DNA of 64,000 nucleotides from Alicyclobacillus mali (GTDB lineage Bacteria; Bacillota; Bacilli; Alicyclobacillales; Alicyclobacillaceae): assembly GCF_017329565.1 (NCBI RefSeq), contig NZ_JAFMTT010000003.1; one strand, given 5' to 3'. The translations under genes and the position numbers were made by a program. The notes below the pieces were generated by a model. The model had not been told where the DNA came from. It ran no database searches and worked only from the letters and a program-made list of their open reading frames with translations. This document shows, piece by piece, positions 49,817 through 58,449 of this stretch (the first letter of the stretch is position 1; each line of letters starts with the position of its first letter).

Positions 49817-50828
49817 GCCAGGTATCGCCCGCGTGCGCGTGTTGGCGCCAGGGCTTTTCACCACCGTGCAAGACGGCGGGCGCCCGCATCACCGCCTCAT
49901 CGGCGTGCCGCTCGGAGGCGCGCTCGACGTGTTGTCGTTTCGCGCGGCCAATCGACTGGTGGGAAATGGCGAAGACGTCGCGGTGCTCGAGGTGACGGGT
50001 GCGGGGCCGAGGCTCTTGTTTGAGGCGCCCGCCGCCGTTGCGATGTGTGGCGGGGACTTTCGGGCGTATGTAGACGGCGAGCCTTTGCCGCCGCAGCGCG
50101 CGGTCTGGCTCGGAGGCGGCGCGATACTCGAGATTCGACAGGTGCGGCGAGGTTTTCGCGGCTATTTGGCCATCCGCGGCGGCTTTCTCGCGGAGCAGGC
50201 GCTCGACAGCAGGAGCGCACTGCCCCGCTACGGCATCGGCAAGCTCCTGGCCGCGGGGGACGAGATGACCTATCAGCCTGGGCCTGCCGCGCCGCCCGCG
50301 GGTTTTCGCGCCATTTCTCCCCGCGCGGCCGTCGCGCCGTTCCAGGTCGGTGGATGGCTGGATCAAATCGAGGACGAGATCGTCATCCTGCGCGTGGTGC
50401 GCGGCGAGCAGGCGGACTGGTTCGACGAGGGTGCGCGGCGGGCTTTCTTCGACCGCACGTGGCAGGTGGCGCCGCAGTCGGATCGCATGGGCCTCAGGCT
50501 CCGCGGTGATCCGCTTGGCGCGCCTTCGCGGCAACTCGCGAGTGAGCCCGTCGTGCCGGGGAGTGTCCAGGTGCCGCCGGACGGCCTGCCCATCGTACTC
50601 ATGCGGGAGTGCCAGACCACGGGCGGCTATCCGAAGCTCGCGACCGTCATCTCGGCCGATCTCGACAAATTGGCGCATCTTCGACCAGGAAGTTCGGTGC
50701 GCTTTGTGGAAGTGAGTTTCGAGGAAGCCTTCAGGCTTCGGAGCGTGCAGGATCGGCTCGCGCGCGTGTGGCTCCAGTTTGTCGCGGAGCGGGCACAGCA
50801 GGCGTGGGGCAGCCAAGGAGGGAACTGA
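49791..50828 (+). CDS. pxpC: 5-Oxoprolinase subunit C (KipA family)
   Basis: A 345-residue subunit that works with PxpB. The patterns GLFTTVQDGGRPHHRLIGVP, GGALDVLSFRAANRLVGN and SDRMGLRLRG are typical. ECQTTGGYPKLATVISADLD near residue 270 is the family C-terminal motif. The start follows GAGGAGG inside pxpB. It is followed by pxpA after two bases, which indicates one transcript. Confidence 0.88.
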   Translation: MAALARTHEPGIARVRVLAPGLFTTVQDGGRPHHRLIGVPLGGALDVLSFRAANRLVGNGEDVAVLEVTGAGPRLLFEAPAAVAMCGGDFRAYVDGEPLPPQRAVWLGGGAILEIRQVRRGFRGYLAIRGGFLAEQALDSRSALPRYGIGKLLAAGDEMTYQPGPAAPPAGFRAISPRAAVAPFQVGGWLDQIEDEIVILRVVRGEQADWFDEGARRAFFDRTWQVAPQSDRMGLRLRGDPLGAPSRQLASEPVVPGSVQVPPDGLPIVLMRECQTTGGYPKLATVISADLDKLAHLRPGSSVRFVEVSFEEAFRLRSVQDRLARVWLQFVAERAQQAWGSQGGN

Positions 50829-50830
50829 GC

Positions 50831-51586
50831 GTGGCTTACGTGGATCTCAACGCGGATCTCGGGGAGGACTTCGGCGCTTACCGCTTGGCGGACGACGGCG
50901 AAATTCTGGCCTATGTGACGTCTGCGAATCTCGCGTGCGGCATGCATGCGGGCGATCCCGTCGTCATGGCGCGATCGGTCGCCCTGGCCAAGGCGCGCGG
51001 CGTGGCCGTGGGCGCGCATCCCGGCTATCCAGATCTTCAGGGGTTCGGACGGCGGGACATGGCGCTGGACGAGGACGAGATTCACGCGTTCGTGTTGTAC
51101 CAACTGGGCGCGATCGCCGCGTTCGCCCGGTCGCAGGGCGTCCGCCTTCACCACGTGAAGCCGCACGGTGCGCTCTACAACCGGGCTGCGGTGGATCGCG
51201 CCGCCGCTCGCGCCATCTGCCGGGCCGTCGCCGAGTTCGATCCGTCGCTCAAAGTGTACGCCCCCTACCGCAGCGAGCTCGCGGCACAGGCGGAGGCCGT
51301 GGGGCTTTGCGCCTGTTGCGAAGTGTTCGCGGACAGGCGCTACGAGGAGGACGGCCAACTGGCGCCAAGGCGGCACCCGGACGCGATGATTCGCGATCTC
51401 GACGAGGCCTGCGAGCAGGTGCTGACGATGGTGCGCGAAGGGCGTGTGCGGTCGCGGACAGGCGAGTGGGTCGAGGTGGCGGCGGACACCGTCTGCCTTC
51501 ATGGCGATGGCCCCCACGCCGTAGCGCTCGCCAAGGCACTACACGAGCGGCTGACGCATGCGGGCGTGCAAATCCGTCCGGCGTGA
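50831..51586 (+). CDS. pxpA: 5-Oxoprolinase subunit A (LamB/YcsF family)
   Basis: A 251-residue subunit with the YcsF pattern: VDLNADLGEDFGAYRLADD at the start, NLACGMHAGDP, GAHPGYPDLQGFGRR and HHVKPHGALYN. The C-terminal TVCLHGDGPHAVALAKAL is also conserved. GTG 50831 follows AAGGAGGG. The set B-C-A recycles pyroglutamate, which forms spontaneously from glutamine and faster at high temperature (inference on need). Confidence 0.9.
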   Translation: MAYVDLNADLGEDFGAYRLADDGEILAYVTSANLACGMHAGDPVVMARSVALAKARGVAVGAHPGYPDLQGFGRRDMALDEDEIHAFVLYQLGAIAAFARSQGVRLHHVKPHGALYNRAAVDRAAARAICRAVAEFDPSLKVYAPYRSELAAQAEAVGLCACCEVFADRRYEEDGQLAPRRHPDAMIRDLDEACEQVLTMVREGRVRSRTGEWVEVAADTVCLHGDGPHAVALAKALHERLTHAGVQIRPA

Positions 51587-51632
51587 TGCCGCCGGGGTGC
51601 GCGTCGCAGCATAGACGAATGGAGTGAGGAAT

Positions 51633-52409
51633 TTGACAGAGACGTTCACCACGTATCGCGTGGAGGATCATGTGGCGGTATTGACGCTCAATCGCCCGCA
51701 GGCTTTGAACGCGCTTTCGAGAGAGGTGCTTTCGGAAATCGGGGCGCACCTTGCGATGTTGGATCTCAAGGACGTCCGCGTTCTCGTCATTCGCGGCGAA
51801 GGCCGGGTGTTCTGCGCGGGCGCGGACATCGCGCAGATGCAGCAAATGAGCGCAGTCGAAGGAGAAAGCATGGCGCGCCTTGGGCAGCGCGTGTTCCAGG
51901 CGATTGAACAGCTGCCCATTCCCGTTGTGGCGCTGATTCACGGCGGGGCGTTTGGCGGGGGGCTCGAGCTCGCGCTCGCGTGCGACTTTCGGATTGCGGC
52001 CGCGGGCGCCGTCGTGGGGCTGCCCGAGGTGACGCTGGGGGTCAACCCAAGTTTTGGAGGAACGTATCGGTTGCCGCGCGCCATCGGGTTTGCGCGCGCG
52101 CTCTCGATGATGCTTCTGGGGGAGCGGATCCCGGTCGAGAAGGCATTGGAGTACGGGCTCGTGAACGAAGTGGTGGCGCCCGACGAGATCCAAGCGAGGG
52201 GCATGGAGCTTGCGAGGAAACTGGCGAGCCAGTCGAGCGCCGCGATGGCAGCCATCAAGCGGTCGGCTCACCACGGATTTGGGCAGGATTCGGCTCGCGC
52301 CCAGGCGTACGAGGCGGCGCAGTTCGGCCTGTGCTTTGCCTCCGGCGACGCGCGCGAGGGGATGGCGGCGTTCAAGGAAAAGCGCCAGGCCAGGTTCCAC
52401 GAGGACTGA
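51633..52409 (+). CDS. Enoyl-CoA hydratase/isomerase family
   Basis: A 258-residue crotonase-fold protein. VLTLNRPQALNALSREVLSE and the oxyanion loop FCAGADIAQM are present. GGAFGGGLELALACDFRIA (about 110-128) and GLPEVTLGVNPSFGGTYRLP (about 133-152) carry the catalytic Glu positions. TTG 51633 is preferred (LTETFTTYR after GGAGTGAGGA); GTG 51624 is possible. It may work with the FadE-type dehydrogenase at 42 kb. The exact substrate is unknown. Confidence 0.87.
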   Translation: MTETFTTYRVEDHVAVLTLNRPQALNALSREVLSEIGAHLAMLDLKDVRVLVIRGEGRVFCAGADIAQMQQMSAVEGESMARLGQRVFQAIEQLPIPVVALIHGGAFGGGLELALACDFRIAAAGAVVGLPEVTLGVNPSFGGTYRLPRAIGFARALSMMLLGERIPVEKALEYGLVNEVVAPDEIQARGMELARKLASQSSAAMAAIKRSAHHGFGQDSARAQAYEAAQFGLCFASGDAREGMAAFKEKRQARFHED

Positions 52410-52548
52410 GCCATTCGCCTCGGACTGCGAGCTGGGAGGGTCCACCTGAGGGGTGTATTCCCGTCATGGCGTCGGCAGGCGCTGGTTGCGCGCATGCGCG
52501 GCTGGCGCCCTTTGCTTTTTGCGTCTCCCGTGCCGCAAAAATGTCGGT

Positions 52549-52576
52549 TTGGAGTATGGACGTCATGTGCTAAACT
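52549..52576 (+). promoter_or_regulatory. Promoter of rpoE
   Basis: TTGGAG (52549-52554) and TAAACT (52571-52576) are 16 bases apart, about 90 bases before the start. Confidence 0.5.
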
Positions 52577-52665
52577 TAGATAACATGTAAGCCGGTCATT
52601 CGAGCTGTGTTCATGGGTCGAAGTTGGCCACCGGCCTATTCCGAGCTGGAAGGGAAGATTCCAAG

Positions 52666-53196
52666 ATGGCCATCTCATTGGCACGAACGGAACACGAGAT
52701 ACAGGAAATGCCTCTCGTGGAGCTCGTGTACGAGATCTTGAAAGCCCGGAAAGAGCCCATGTACTTCCGCGATATCATGCAAGAAATTCAGGAACTTCGC
52801 CACATGACCGATGAGCAGGTGGCGGAGGTCATCGCGCGGGTGTTCACAGAGATCAACGTCGATGGCCGGTTCGTCTGTATTGGTCACAATGTGTGGGGGT
52901 TGAATCGTTGGTATCCGACGGATCGCAACGCCGAGCGCCTGTCCGGTGGGAAGAAGTTCATCCGCAAGACTGGCGACGCGTTTGGCGATGAGGAGGACGA
53001 CGAAGAGGATTACGAGGAGGACGTCCTCGAGGACGACATGGACTACGACGAGGTCGATGCGGTCGACGAGGAGGCCGAGTTCGACGAGGTCGAGGTTGCC
53101 GAAGACGAGGACGAAATCCTGCCAGAAGATGACGAATACGACGATGCGCCGCTGTTCGACGAAGACGAGGAAGTGGAGGAAGACGAGGAGGACTGA
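52666..53196 (+). CDS. rpoE: RNA polymerase delta subunit
   Basis: A 176-residue subunit found in Firmicutes. The N-terminal HARE-HTH domain (about 10-85) has MPLVELVYEILKARKEPMYF and DGRFVCIGHNVWGLNRWYP. From about residue 105 the tail is almost entirely Asp and Glu (EEDDEEDYEEDVLEDDMDY and similar). Delta aids promoter recycling and transcription speed. ATG 52666 follows GAAGGGAAG. pyrG follows with a terminator hairpin between, as in Bacillus. Confidence 0.92.
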   Translation: MAISLARTEHEIQEMPLVELVYEILKARKEPMYFRDIMQEIQELRHMTDEQVAEVIARVFTEINVDGRFVCIGHNVWGLNRWYPTDRNAERLSGGKKFIRKTGDAFGDEEDDEEDYEEDVLEDDMDYDEVDAVDEEAEFDEVEVAEDEDEILPEDDEYDDAPLFDEDEEVEEDEED

Positions 53197-53216
53197 AGTC
53201 TTCCGCGCCTTTCGGA

Positions 53217-53247
53217 CGCGTTCTGGACCTTCCGGAACGCGGTTTTT
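53217..53247 (+). terminator. Terminator or pyrG attenuator hairpin
   Basis: CGCGTTC (53217-53223) pairs with GAACGCG (53235-53241), followed by GTTTTTG. It starts 21 bases after the rpoE stop and leaves only about 40 bases before the pyrG start. In Bacillus, pyrG is controlled by CTP-sensitive attenuation at a hairpin in this position, so it may serve both as rpoE terminator and pyrG attenuator. Confidence 0.75.
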
Positions 53248-53286
53248 GTGTGCTTAGGTCGCGTGCTTGGCAGGGAGGACAGAGTC

Positions 53287-54903
53287 ATGACGGCGAAGTA
53301 CATCTTCGTGACGGGCGGCGTGGTGTCCGGACTCGGCAAGGGCATCACCGCCGCGAGCTTGGGGCGCCTCTTGAAGAACCGCGGGCTCAACGTCACCATC
53401 CAGAAGTTTGATCCCTATATCAATGTCGATCCCGGGACGATGAGCCCGTATCAGCACGGGGAAGTGTTCGTCACGGACGACGGTGCGGAGACGGACCTGG
53501 ATCTCGGCCACTATGAGCGCTTTATCGACAACGATCTCAGCCAGGACAACAACGTCACCAGTGGGAGAATTTACTGGTCGGTCATCCAAAAGGAGCGGCG
53601 CGGCGACTATCTCGGCGCGACGGTTCAGGTCATTCCGCATGTGACGAACGAGATCAAGGAGCGCGTGATGCAGGCCGCGAAGCCGGACACGGACATCGTC
53701 ATCACGGAGATCGGCGGAACGGTTGGCGATATCGAGAGTCAGCCGTTTCTTGAGGCCATCCGCGAGATGAAAAACGAGGTCGGCCGCAACAACGTGCTGT
53801 ACATCCACGTCACGCTCATCCCGTACCTGCGGATGACGAGCGAGGTGAAGACGAAGCCGACGCAGCACAGCGTGGCAACCCTGCGCAGCATCGGCATCAG
53901 TCCGAACATCATCGTGTGCCGCACGGAGGTGCCGCTGTCGCAGGACGTGAAGCGGAAGATCGCGCTCTTCTGCGACACGGACGAGGACAGCGTGATTGAG
54001 GCGAGCGACGCCGAGGTGCTGTATGAGGTTCCGCTCCGGCTGCGGGACGAGGGCCTGGACGAAATTGTCCTCCGGCACTTTGGCATCTCGGCACCACCTG
54101 CCGATATGCGCGAGTGGGAGGGAATGGTCGAGCGGATCAAGCGCCTGCACCGAGACGTCGAGATCGCCGTGGTCGGCAAGTACGTGGCTCTGCCGGACGC
54201 GTACGCGAGCGTCGTGGCCGCGCTCCAGCATGGAGGCTTCGAGAACGACGCCCGCGTGCACATCCGCTGGGTCAATTCGGAGGACGTCACCGACGAGAAC
54301 GTGGACAAGCTGCTTGAGGGCGTCGACGGCATTCTGGTGCCGGGGGGATTTGGCGATCGCGGCATCGACGGCAAGATTGTCGCTTGCCGCTATGCGCGCG
54401 AGCGGGACATCCCATACTTTGGCATCTGCCTCGGCATGCAGATTGCGGTGATCGAGTACGCGCGCCACGTCGCCGGGCTTGCGGGCGCGCATACGAGCGA
54501 GATCGACCCGCGCACGCCCTATCCCGTGATCGATTTGCTGCCGGAGCAGAAGGAAATCGAGGACAAGGGCGGGACCATGCGCCTAGGCGCGTATCCCTGT
54601 CGCCTGAAGCCGGGATCGCGCGCGCAGCAGGCGTACGGCTCCGACTTCATCTCGGAGCGACATCGCCATCGGTACGAGTTCAACAACGACTTTCGCGACC
54701 CGCTTGAAGCGCATGGCTTGGCCATCACGGGCACGTCGCCGGACGGCCGGCTCGTCGAGATCGTCGAGATCCCTGAGCACCGTTGGTTTGTCGGCGTTCA
54801 GTTCCACCCTGAATTCAAGTCGAGGCCGAACCGCGCACACGCGCTGTTCCGCGATTTCGTGGCGGCCAGCCTCGCCTATAGGCGCAACGGCGCTCACTCC
54901 TGA
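53287..54903 (+). CDS. pyrG: CTP synthase
   Basis: A 538-residue enzyme that aminates UTP to CTP with glutamine. The synthetase half has FVTGGVVSGLGKGITAASLG, QKFDPYINVDPGTMSPYQHG and EIGGTVGDIESQPF. The glutaminase half has PGGFGDRG, the nucleophile motif PYFGICLGMQ and the His-Glu end VGVQFHPEFKSRP. ATG 53287 follows GGGAGGAC. It is a single gene between rpoE and spo0F as in B. subtilis. The upstream terminator suggests attenuation control. Confidence 0.95.
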   Translation: MTAKYIFVTGGVVSGLGKGITAASLGRLLKNRGLNVTIQKFDPYINVDPGTMSPYQHGEVFVTDDGAETDLDLGHYERFIDNDLSQDNNVTSGRIYWSVIQKERRGDYLGATVQVIPHVTNEIKERVMQAAKPDTDIVITEIGGTVGDIESQPFLEAIREMKNEVGRNNVLYIHVTLIPYLRMTSEVKTKPTQHSVATLRSIGISPNIIVCRTEVPLSQDVKRKIALFCDTDEDSVIEASDAEVLYEVPLRLRDEGLDEIVLRHFGISAPPADMREWEGMVERIKRLHRDVEIAVVGKYVALPDAYASVVAALQHGGFENDARVHIRWVNSEDVTDENVDKLLEGVDGILVPGGFGDRGIDGKIVACRYARERDIPYFGICLGMQIAVIEYARHVAGLAGAHTSEIDPRTPYPVIDLLPEQKEIEDKGGTMRLGAYPCRLKPGSRAQQAYGSDFISERHRHRYEFNNDFRDPLEAHGLAITGTSPDGRLVEIVEIPEHRWFVGVQFHPEFKSRPNRAHALFRDFVAASLAYRRNGAHS

Positions 54904-54919
54904 CCCCGCCCGGTCAAGA

Positions 54920-54950
54920 GACAGGAATTTTGATCCTGTCCGGCGAAGAT
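54920..54950 (+). promoter_or_regulatory. Hairpin and possible sigma-H promoter before spo0F
   Basis: GACAGGA and TCCTGTC (54920-54926, 54934-54940) form a stem after pyrG, without a T-run. AGGAATTT with a downstream GCGAAGAT weakly resembles a sigma-H promoter, the type that serves spo0F in B. subtilis. Low certainty. Confidence 0.3.
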
Positions 54951-54986
54951 CCTCGAGACGAGTTGAGCTAGCGAAGAGGTGGGGGC

Positions 54987-55364
54987 ATGGCATACAAGGT
55001 GCTCGTGGTCGACGATCAATTTGGGATTCGCGTATTGCTGCATGAAGTTCTACAGCGGGAAGGCTATGAGGTGTTTCAGGCGTCCAACGGGCCGAGCGCC
55101 CTCAGCATCGTCGAACGTGAGCAGCCCGATCTCGTCCTCTTGGACATGAAGATACCTGGGATGGACGGATTGGAGATCCTGCGCAATGTGCGCAAACTCG
55201 GTGTCGACGCGAAGGTCATCATGATGACGGCGTACGGCGAACTGGATCTGATTCACGAGGCGATGGAGATGGGAGCGGTGGCTCATTTCACGAAGCCGTT
55301 CGACATCGATGAATTGCGGCGCGTGGTGCGGGAGCACCTCGAGGCGCGCCGGCAGTCCCAGTGA
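54987..55364 (+). CDS. spo0F: Sporulation response regulator Spo0F
   Basis: A 125-residue stand-alone receiver domain. The acidic pocket is VVDDQ (Asp9, Asp10), the phosphorylated Asp53 is in LLDMKIPGMDG, Thr81 is in MMTAYGE and Lys103 is in FTKPFD. There is no output domain. Spo0F passes phosphate from sporulation kinases to Spo0B in the phosphorelay. The start follows GAGGTGGGGG. It sits between pyrG and fsa as in Bacillus, which supports the name. Confidence 0.93.
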   Translation: MAYKVLVVDDQFGIRVLLHEVLQREGYEVFQASNGPSALSIVEREQPDLVLLDMKIPGMDGLEILRNVRKLGVDAKVIMMTAYGELDLIHEAMEMGAVAHFTKPFDIDELRRVVREHLEARRQSQ

Positions 55365-55528
55365 TGGTTTCGCGCGGTGAGCCGAAAGGCGAGTTTGCGC
55401 GCCGAAAGCATGGTATCATAGAGGTGGTACGCGGGTCGCCCGCGCGAGCCCTCAGGTGAGCCGAGCAGAGAGAAAACGAGTGGCGACCGGAGGACCGGAG
55501 ATTTTGGGGACAGGAGAGGATGAGGAAC

Positions 55529-56176
55529 ATGAAGCTGTTCATCGATACGGCCAATGTCGACGAGATTCGCCGAGCCGCGGATATGGGCATTCTGAGCGGC
55601 GTCACGACCAACCCGAGCCTTGTGGCCAAAGAGGGACGTGACTTCGTTGAGGTGCTGAAGGAAATTGTCGAGATCGTCGATGGGCCCATCAGCGCCGAGG
55701 TCGTGAGCCTCGACGCCGAGGGTATGGTGAAGGAGGCGCTCCCTCTTTCGGAGATTCACCCCAATATCGTCATCAAGATTCCGATGACCGCGGAAGGTTT
55801 GAAGGCGGTACATCAGCTGGCGAAGCGCGGGATTCGTACGAACGTGACGCTGATTTTCAGCGCAAATCAGGCGCTGCTCGCTGCCCGCGCTGGTGCGTCG
55901 TTCGTCAGCCCGTTCATCGGCCGGCTGGATGACATCAGCATGGATGGCGTCGAACTGATTGCCGATATCGCGCAGATTTTTGATCTGCACGGCATTGACA
56001 CGGAGATCATCGCGGCGAGCGTCCGCCACCCGATGCACGTCACCGCCGCGGCCAAGGCGGGGGCGCACATCGCCACGTGCCCCTTCAGCGTACTGGATCA
56101 GATGATCAAGCATCCGCTGACGGATCGCGGGATTGAGCGGTTCTTGGCCGATTGGAATAAAATGAGCCAGAAGTAA
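55529..56176 (+). CDS. fsa: Fructose-6-phosphate aldolase/transaldolase, Fsa-type
   Basis: A 215-residue class I aldolase. The start MKLFIDTANVDEIRRAADMG and GVTTNPSLVAKEG are diagnostic. The Schiff-base lysine is in NIVIKIPMT (about residue 84), and RTNVTLIFSANQALLAARAG plus FVSPFIGRLDDIS follow. This size class is the transaldolase-like TalC/Fsa family. ATG 55529 fits the AGGAGAGG site better than ATG 55520. An intrinsic terminator follows. Confidence 0.92.
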   Translation: MKLFIDTANVDEIRRAADMGILSGVTTNPSLVAKEGRDFVEVLKEIVEIVDGPISAEVVSLDAEGMVKEALPLSEIHPNIVIKIPMTAEGLKAVHQLAKRGIRTNVTLIFSANQALLAARAGASFVSPFIGRLDDISMDGVELIADIAQIFDLHGIDTEIIAASVRHPMHVTAAAKAGAHIATCPFSVLDQMIKHPLTDRGIERFLADWNKMSQK

Positions 56177-56184
56177 TCAGCGAA

Positions 56185-56224
56185 GGCCAGGGCTGGTTCG
56201 CCGGCTCTGGCCCATTTCTGTTTT
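56185..56224 (+). terminator. Terminator after fsa
   Basis: GGCCAG and CTGGCC form the outer stem with a GGC/GGC-containing inner loop, followed by CATTTCTGTTTTG, a T-rich tail. Confidence 0.6.
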
Positions 56225-56247
56225 GAAAGTGCTCATTCGACAAGACT

Positions 56248-56561
56248 CGCCCTTGTAGAAACGCAAGGGCGTGTTTATACTACGGATAGCCGCAACAACG
56301 TCCGGTTGAGCCGTTGGATTCGCTTCTCCGCGCTCCTCGCGCGCAGCGTTTCTCCTCGCACTGAAGACTCCAATGGGCTTTGCCTGGATGGCACGTATCG
56401 TGCTGAATTGCCTCTTTCCATGCTGTGATCTGGGTCCCCGAGTGGTGTGAGAACAAGCCGCGACGACGCAAGGTGCATAGAATGACGCAGCCCGCCTCCA
56501 GCCGTCTGATTTTGCCCGGGCGCGGCGTGTGCCGCCGGGACACGAATGTGAGGGACGATGC
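56248..56561 (+). promoter_or_regulatory. rho promoter and long leader
   Basis: TTGTAG (56253-56258) and TATACT (56276-56281) are 17 bases apart and are overlapped by a hairpin, CGCCCTTG/CAAGGGCG (56248-56271). The remaining 275-base stretch to the rho TTG has no gene and is pyrimidine-rich in places (about 56,320-56,370), which could serve as a Rho-loading site for self-termination. B. subtilis and E. coli rho are known to be autoregulated in this way. Confidence 0.5.
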
Positions 56562-57866
56562 TTGGACATCCGCGAACTTGAAGAAAAGAAGTTAACAGAG
56601 CTATACAAATATGCTCGAGAATTTCAGATCCCGCACTACGGTTCCATGAAAAAGAAAGAACTGATTTTTGCCATTTTGAAGGCGCAGGCCGAGCGGGACG
56701 GGCTGATGTTCGCCGAAGGCGTGCTCGAAATCATGCAGGAAGGTTACGGATTTCTCCGGCCCGTGGGGTACCTGCCGAGTCAGGAGGACATCTACGTCGC
56801 GGCATCCCAGATCCGGCGCTTCGACCTCCGAACGGGTGATCTCGTCAGCGGGAAAGTCCGCCCCCCCAAGGAGAACGAGCGGTACTTCGGTCTTTTGCAT
56901 GTTGAGGCGGTCAATGGATACAGCCCCGAAGTGGCTGCGGAACGGCTTCACTTCCCGGCGCTCACTCCGCTTTTTCCATCCAAACGCATCGAGCTCGAGA
57001 CCACTCCGGAAAACTTGGCCACGCGCCTCATCGACCTGTTTGCGCCCATTGGCTTTGGGCAGCGCGGCATGATTGTGGCGCCGCCCAAAGCAGGAAAGAC
57101 GGTGCTCCTGAAGGAGATTGCTCACAGCATCGCCACGAATTATCCAGACGTGCACCTGTTTGTCCTGCTCATCGACGAGCGCCCCGAAGAAGTGACCGAC
57201 ATGCAGCGGTCAGTCAGGGGAGAGGTGATTGCGTCCACGTTTGATGAGGTGCCCGAGAATCACATCAAGGTGTCGGAGTTGGTGCTCGAACGGGCGCTGC
57301 GCCTCGTGGAGCACAAGCAGGACGTGGTCATCCTCCTCGACAGCTTGACACGCCTGACACGCGCTTATAATCTCGTCGTTCCTCCATCCGGGCGCACGCT
57401 TTCTGGTGGTATCGATCCGGCCGCATTTCACCGCCCCAAGCGGTTCTTCGGTGCGGCGCGCAACGTGGAAGAGGGCGGAAGCCTGACCATCCTAGCCACG
57501 GCACTCATCGACACCGGATCGCGCATGGACGACGTGATTTACGAGGAGTTCAAGGGAACGGGCAACATGGAGCTTCATCTCGACCGCAGGCTCGCCGAGA
57601 AGCGGGTGTTCCCCTCCATCGACATCCGCCGTTCCGGGACGCGTCGCGAGGAAGCGCTCATGCCCAAGGAAGAGCTCGAAAAGGTGTGGGCCATTCGCAA
57701 ATCCATGGGTGACAACCAGGACTTCACAGAGATGTTCCTGCGCAAGTTCCGCCATTACAAGACGAACAAGGAATTCCTCGACAGCTTGAGCCTCAATCGG
57801 GTCGAGCGGAAGCCCCTCCCGAACGCGGAGAAGCCCGCGGCGCAACCTGTCGCGAGTGAGACCTGA
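56562..57866 (+). CDS. rho: Transcription termination factor Rho
   Basis: A 434-residue hexameric helicase. The N-terminal region (LTELYKYAREFQIPHYGSMK) and the RNA-binding cold-shock-like domain (GVLEIMQEGYGFLRP) come first. The ATPase core has PPKAGKT, LLIDERPEEVTDM and the R-loop PSGRTLSGGID. TTG 56562 is the start, with GAGGGA eight bases ahead; it aligns with other Rho N termini. The extended tail after the core is short. Gene order fsa-rho-rpmE matches Bacillales. Confidence 0.94.
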   Translation: MDIRELEEKKLTELYKYAREFQIPHYGSMKKKELIFAILKAQAERDGLMFAEGVLEIMQEGYGFLRPVGYLPSQEDIYVAASQIRRFDLRTGDLVSGKVRPPKENERYFGLLHVEAVNGYSPEVAAERLHFPALTPLFPSKRIELETTPENLATRLIDLFAPIGFGQRGMIVAPPKAGKTVLLKEIAHSIATNYPDVHLFVLLIDERPEEVTDMQRSVRGEVIASTFDEVPENHIKVSELVLERALRLVEHKQDVVILLDSLTRLTRAYNLVVPPSGRTLSGGIDPAAFHRPKRFFGAARNVEEGGSLTILATALIDTGSRMDDVIYEEFKGTGNMELHLDRRLAEKRVFPSIDIRRSGTRREEALMPKEELEKVWAIRKSMGDNQDFTEMFLRKFRHYKTNKEFLDSLSLNRVERKPLPNAEKPAAQPVASET

Positions 57867-57879
57867 GTTGAAGAAGCAA

Positions 57880-57909
57880 ACACCCCTCCGACCGACAGAG
57901 GAGGGGTGT
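57880..57909. terminator. Bidirectional hairpin between rho and the secreted peptide gene
   Basis: ACACCCCTCC (57880-57889) pairs perfectly with GGAGGGGTGT (57900-57909). On the minus strand TTTGCTTCTTC follows; on the plus strand there is no T-run. Confidence 0.55.
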
Positions 57910-57992
57910 GGATTGCTGTGCGAAACCCGTGCGAAGGGCTACGCCTCTCGGTTGTTTTGGCTGGCTGAAGACGTGCTCGTCGTCCAGGGCGC

Positions 57993-58196
57993 TCACTCTT
58001 CGTCCGGCCACGGAGGCAGGAAAACGAAGTTGGGATGATTGTGCGTGAGTTGCGCCGACGCCGTGGCCTGAAGGGGAGCCGAGTGGTGGCTTTGAACCGT
58101 GTCAGCCAACGCGGTGCTGGCCCAAAGCATGCTTCCGGAACCTGCGGTCGCTGCCATGACGACCATGATGCGGGAGAACCCATGCAGGTGATTCAC
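57993..58196 (-). CDS. Small secreted peptide, unknown
   Basis: A 67-residue frame. Residues 1-31 form a signal peptide: a short His/Arg start, a hydrophobic core (IMVVMAATAGSGSMLWA) and STALA before a likely cleavage site. The mature part is about 36 residues, rich in His, Ala and Pro, ending HNHPNFVFLPPWPDEE. GTG 58196 follows AAAGGATGG at nine bases. No Cys pairs or known family. It is convergent with rho. The regulatory region holds two dyads (58213-58226 and 58243-58256). Export is the main supported property. Confidence 0.5.
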   Translation of the reverse strand: MNHLHGFSRIMVVMAATAGSGSMLWASTALADTVQSHHSAPLQATASAQLTHNHPNFVFLPPWPDEE

Positions 58197-58212
58197 TGAC
58201 GACCATCCTTTC

Positions 58213-58256
58213 GTTTCAATCGAAACCCTCTGATTTGCTTTTCCAAGAGCTCTTGG
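58213..58256. promoter_or_regulatory. Two dyads upstream of the secreted peptide gene
   Basis: CCAAGAGCTCTTGG (58243-58256) is a perfect 14-base palindrome. GTTTCAATCGAAAC (58213-58226) is a second dyad with five-base arms. Both lie within 60 bases of the GTG start, between this gene and rpmE. Their roles are unknown. Confidence 0.4.
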
Positions 58257-58384
58257 ATGTCTGCGCGCACTTTGAGCGTACAGGTCTGCAAGGCCGTGCA
58301 GCAATGCAAACAAGTACGGATATGATATGATTATGTGAAGGGCGGCGCGGACGAGGCGCATCGCTCTGAGACCGCGATTGGTAC

Positions 58385-58413
58385 GTGACAAGTGGGAAAG
58401 CTTTTGTTATAAT
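58385..58413 (+). promoter_or_regulatory. Promoter of rpmE
   Basis: GTGACA (58385-58390) and the consensus TATAAT (58408-58413) are exactly 17 bases apart, 36 bases before the rpmE ATG. Confidence 0.7.
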
Positions 58414-58449
58414 CCTCTGCAGTGTGCTTAAGCAGATAGGGGTGAGACG

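Noticed and set aside
53000..53190. Acidic repeats in the delta subunit gene as a tandem DNA repeat
   Set aside because: The GA-rich pattern is explained by Asp/Glu codons of the normal delta tail.
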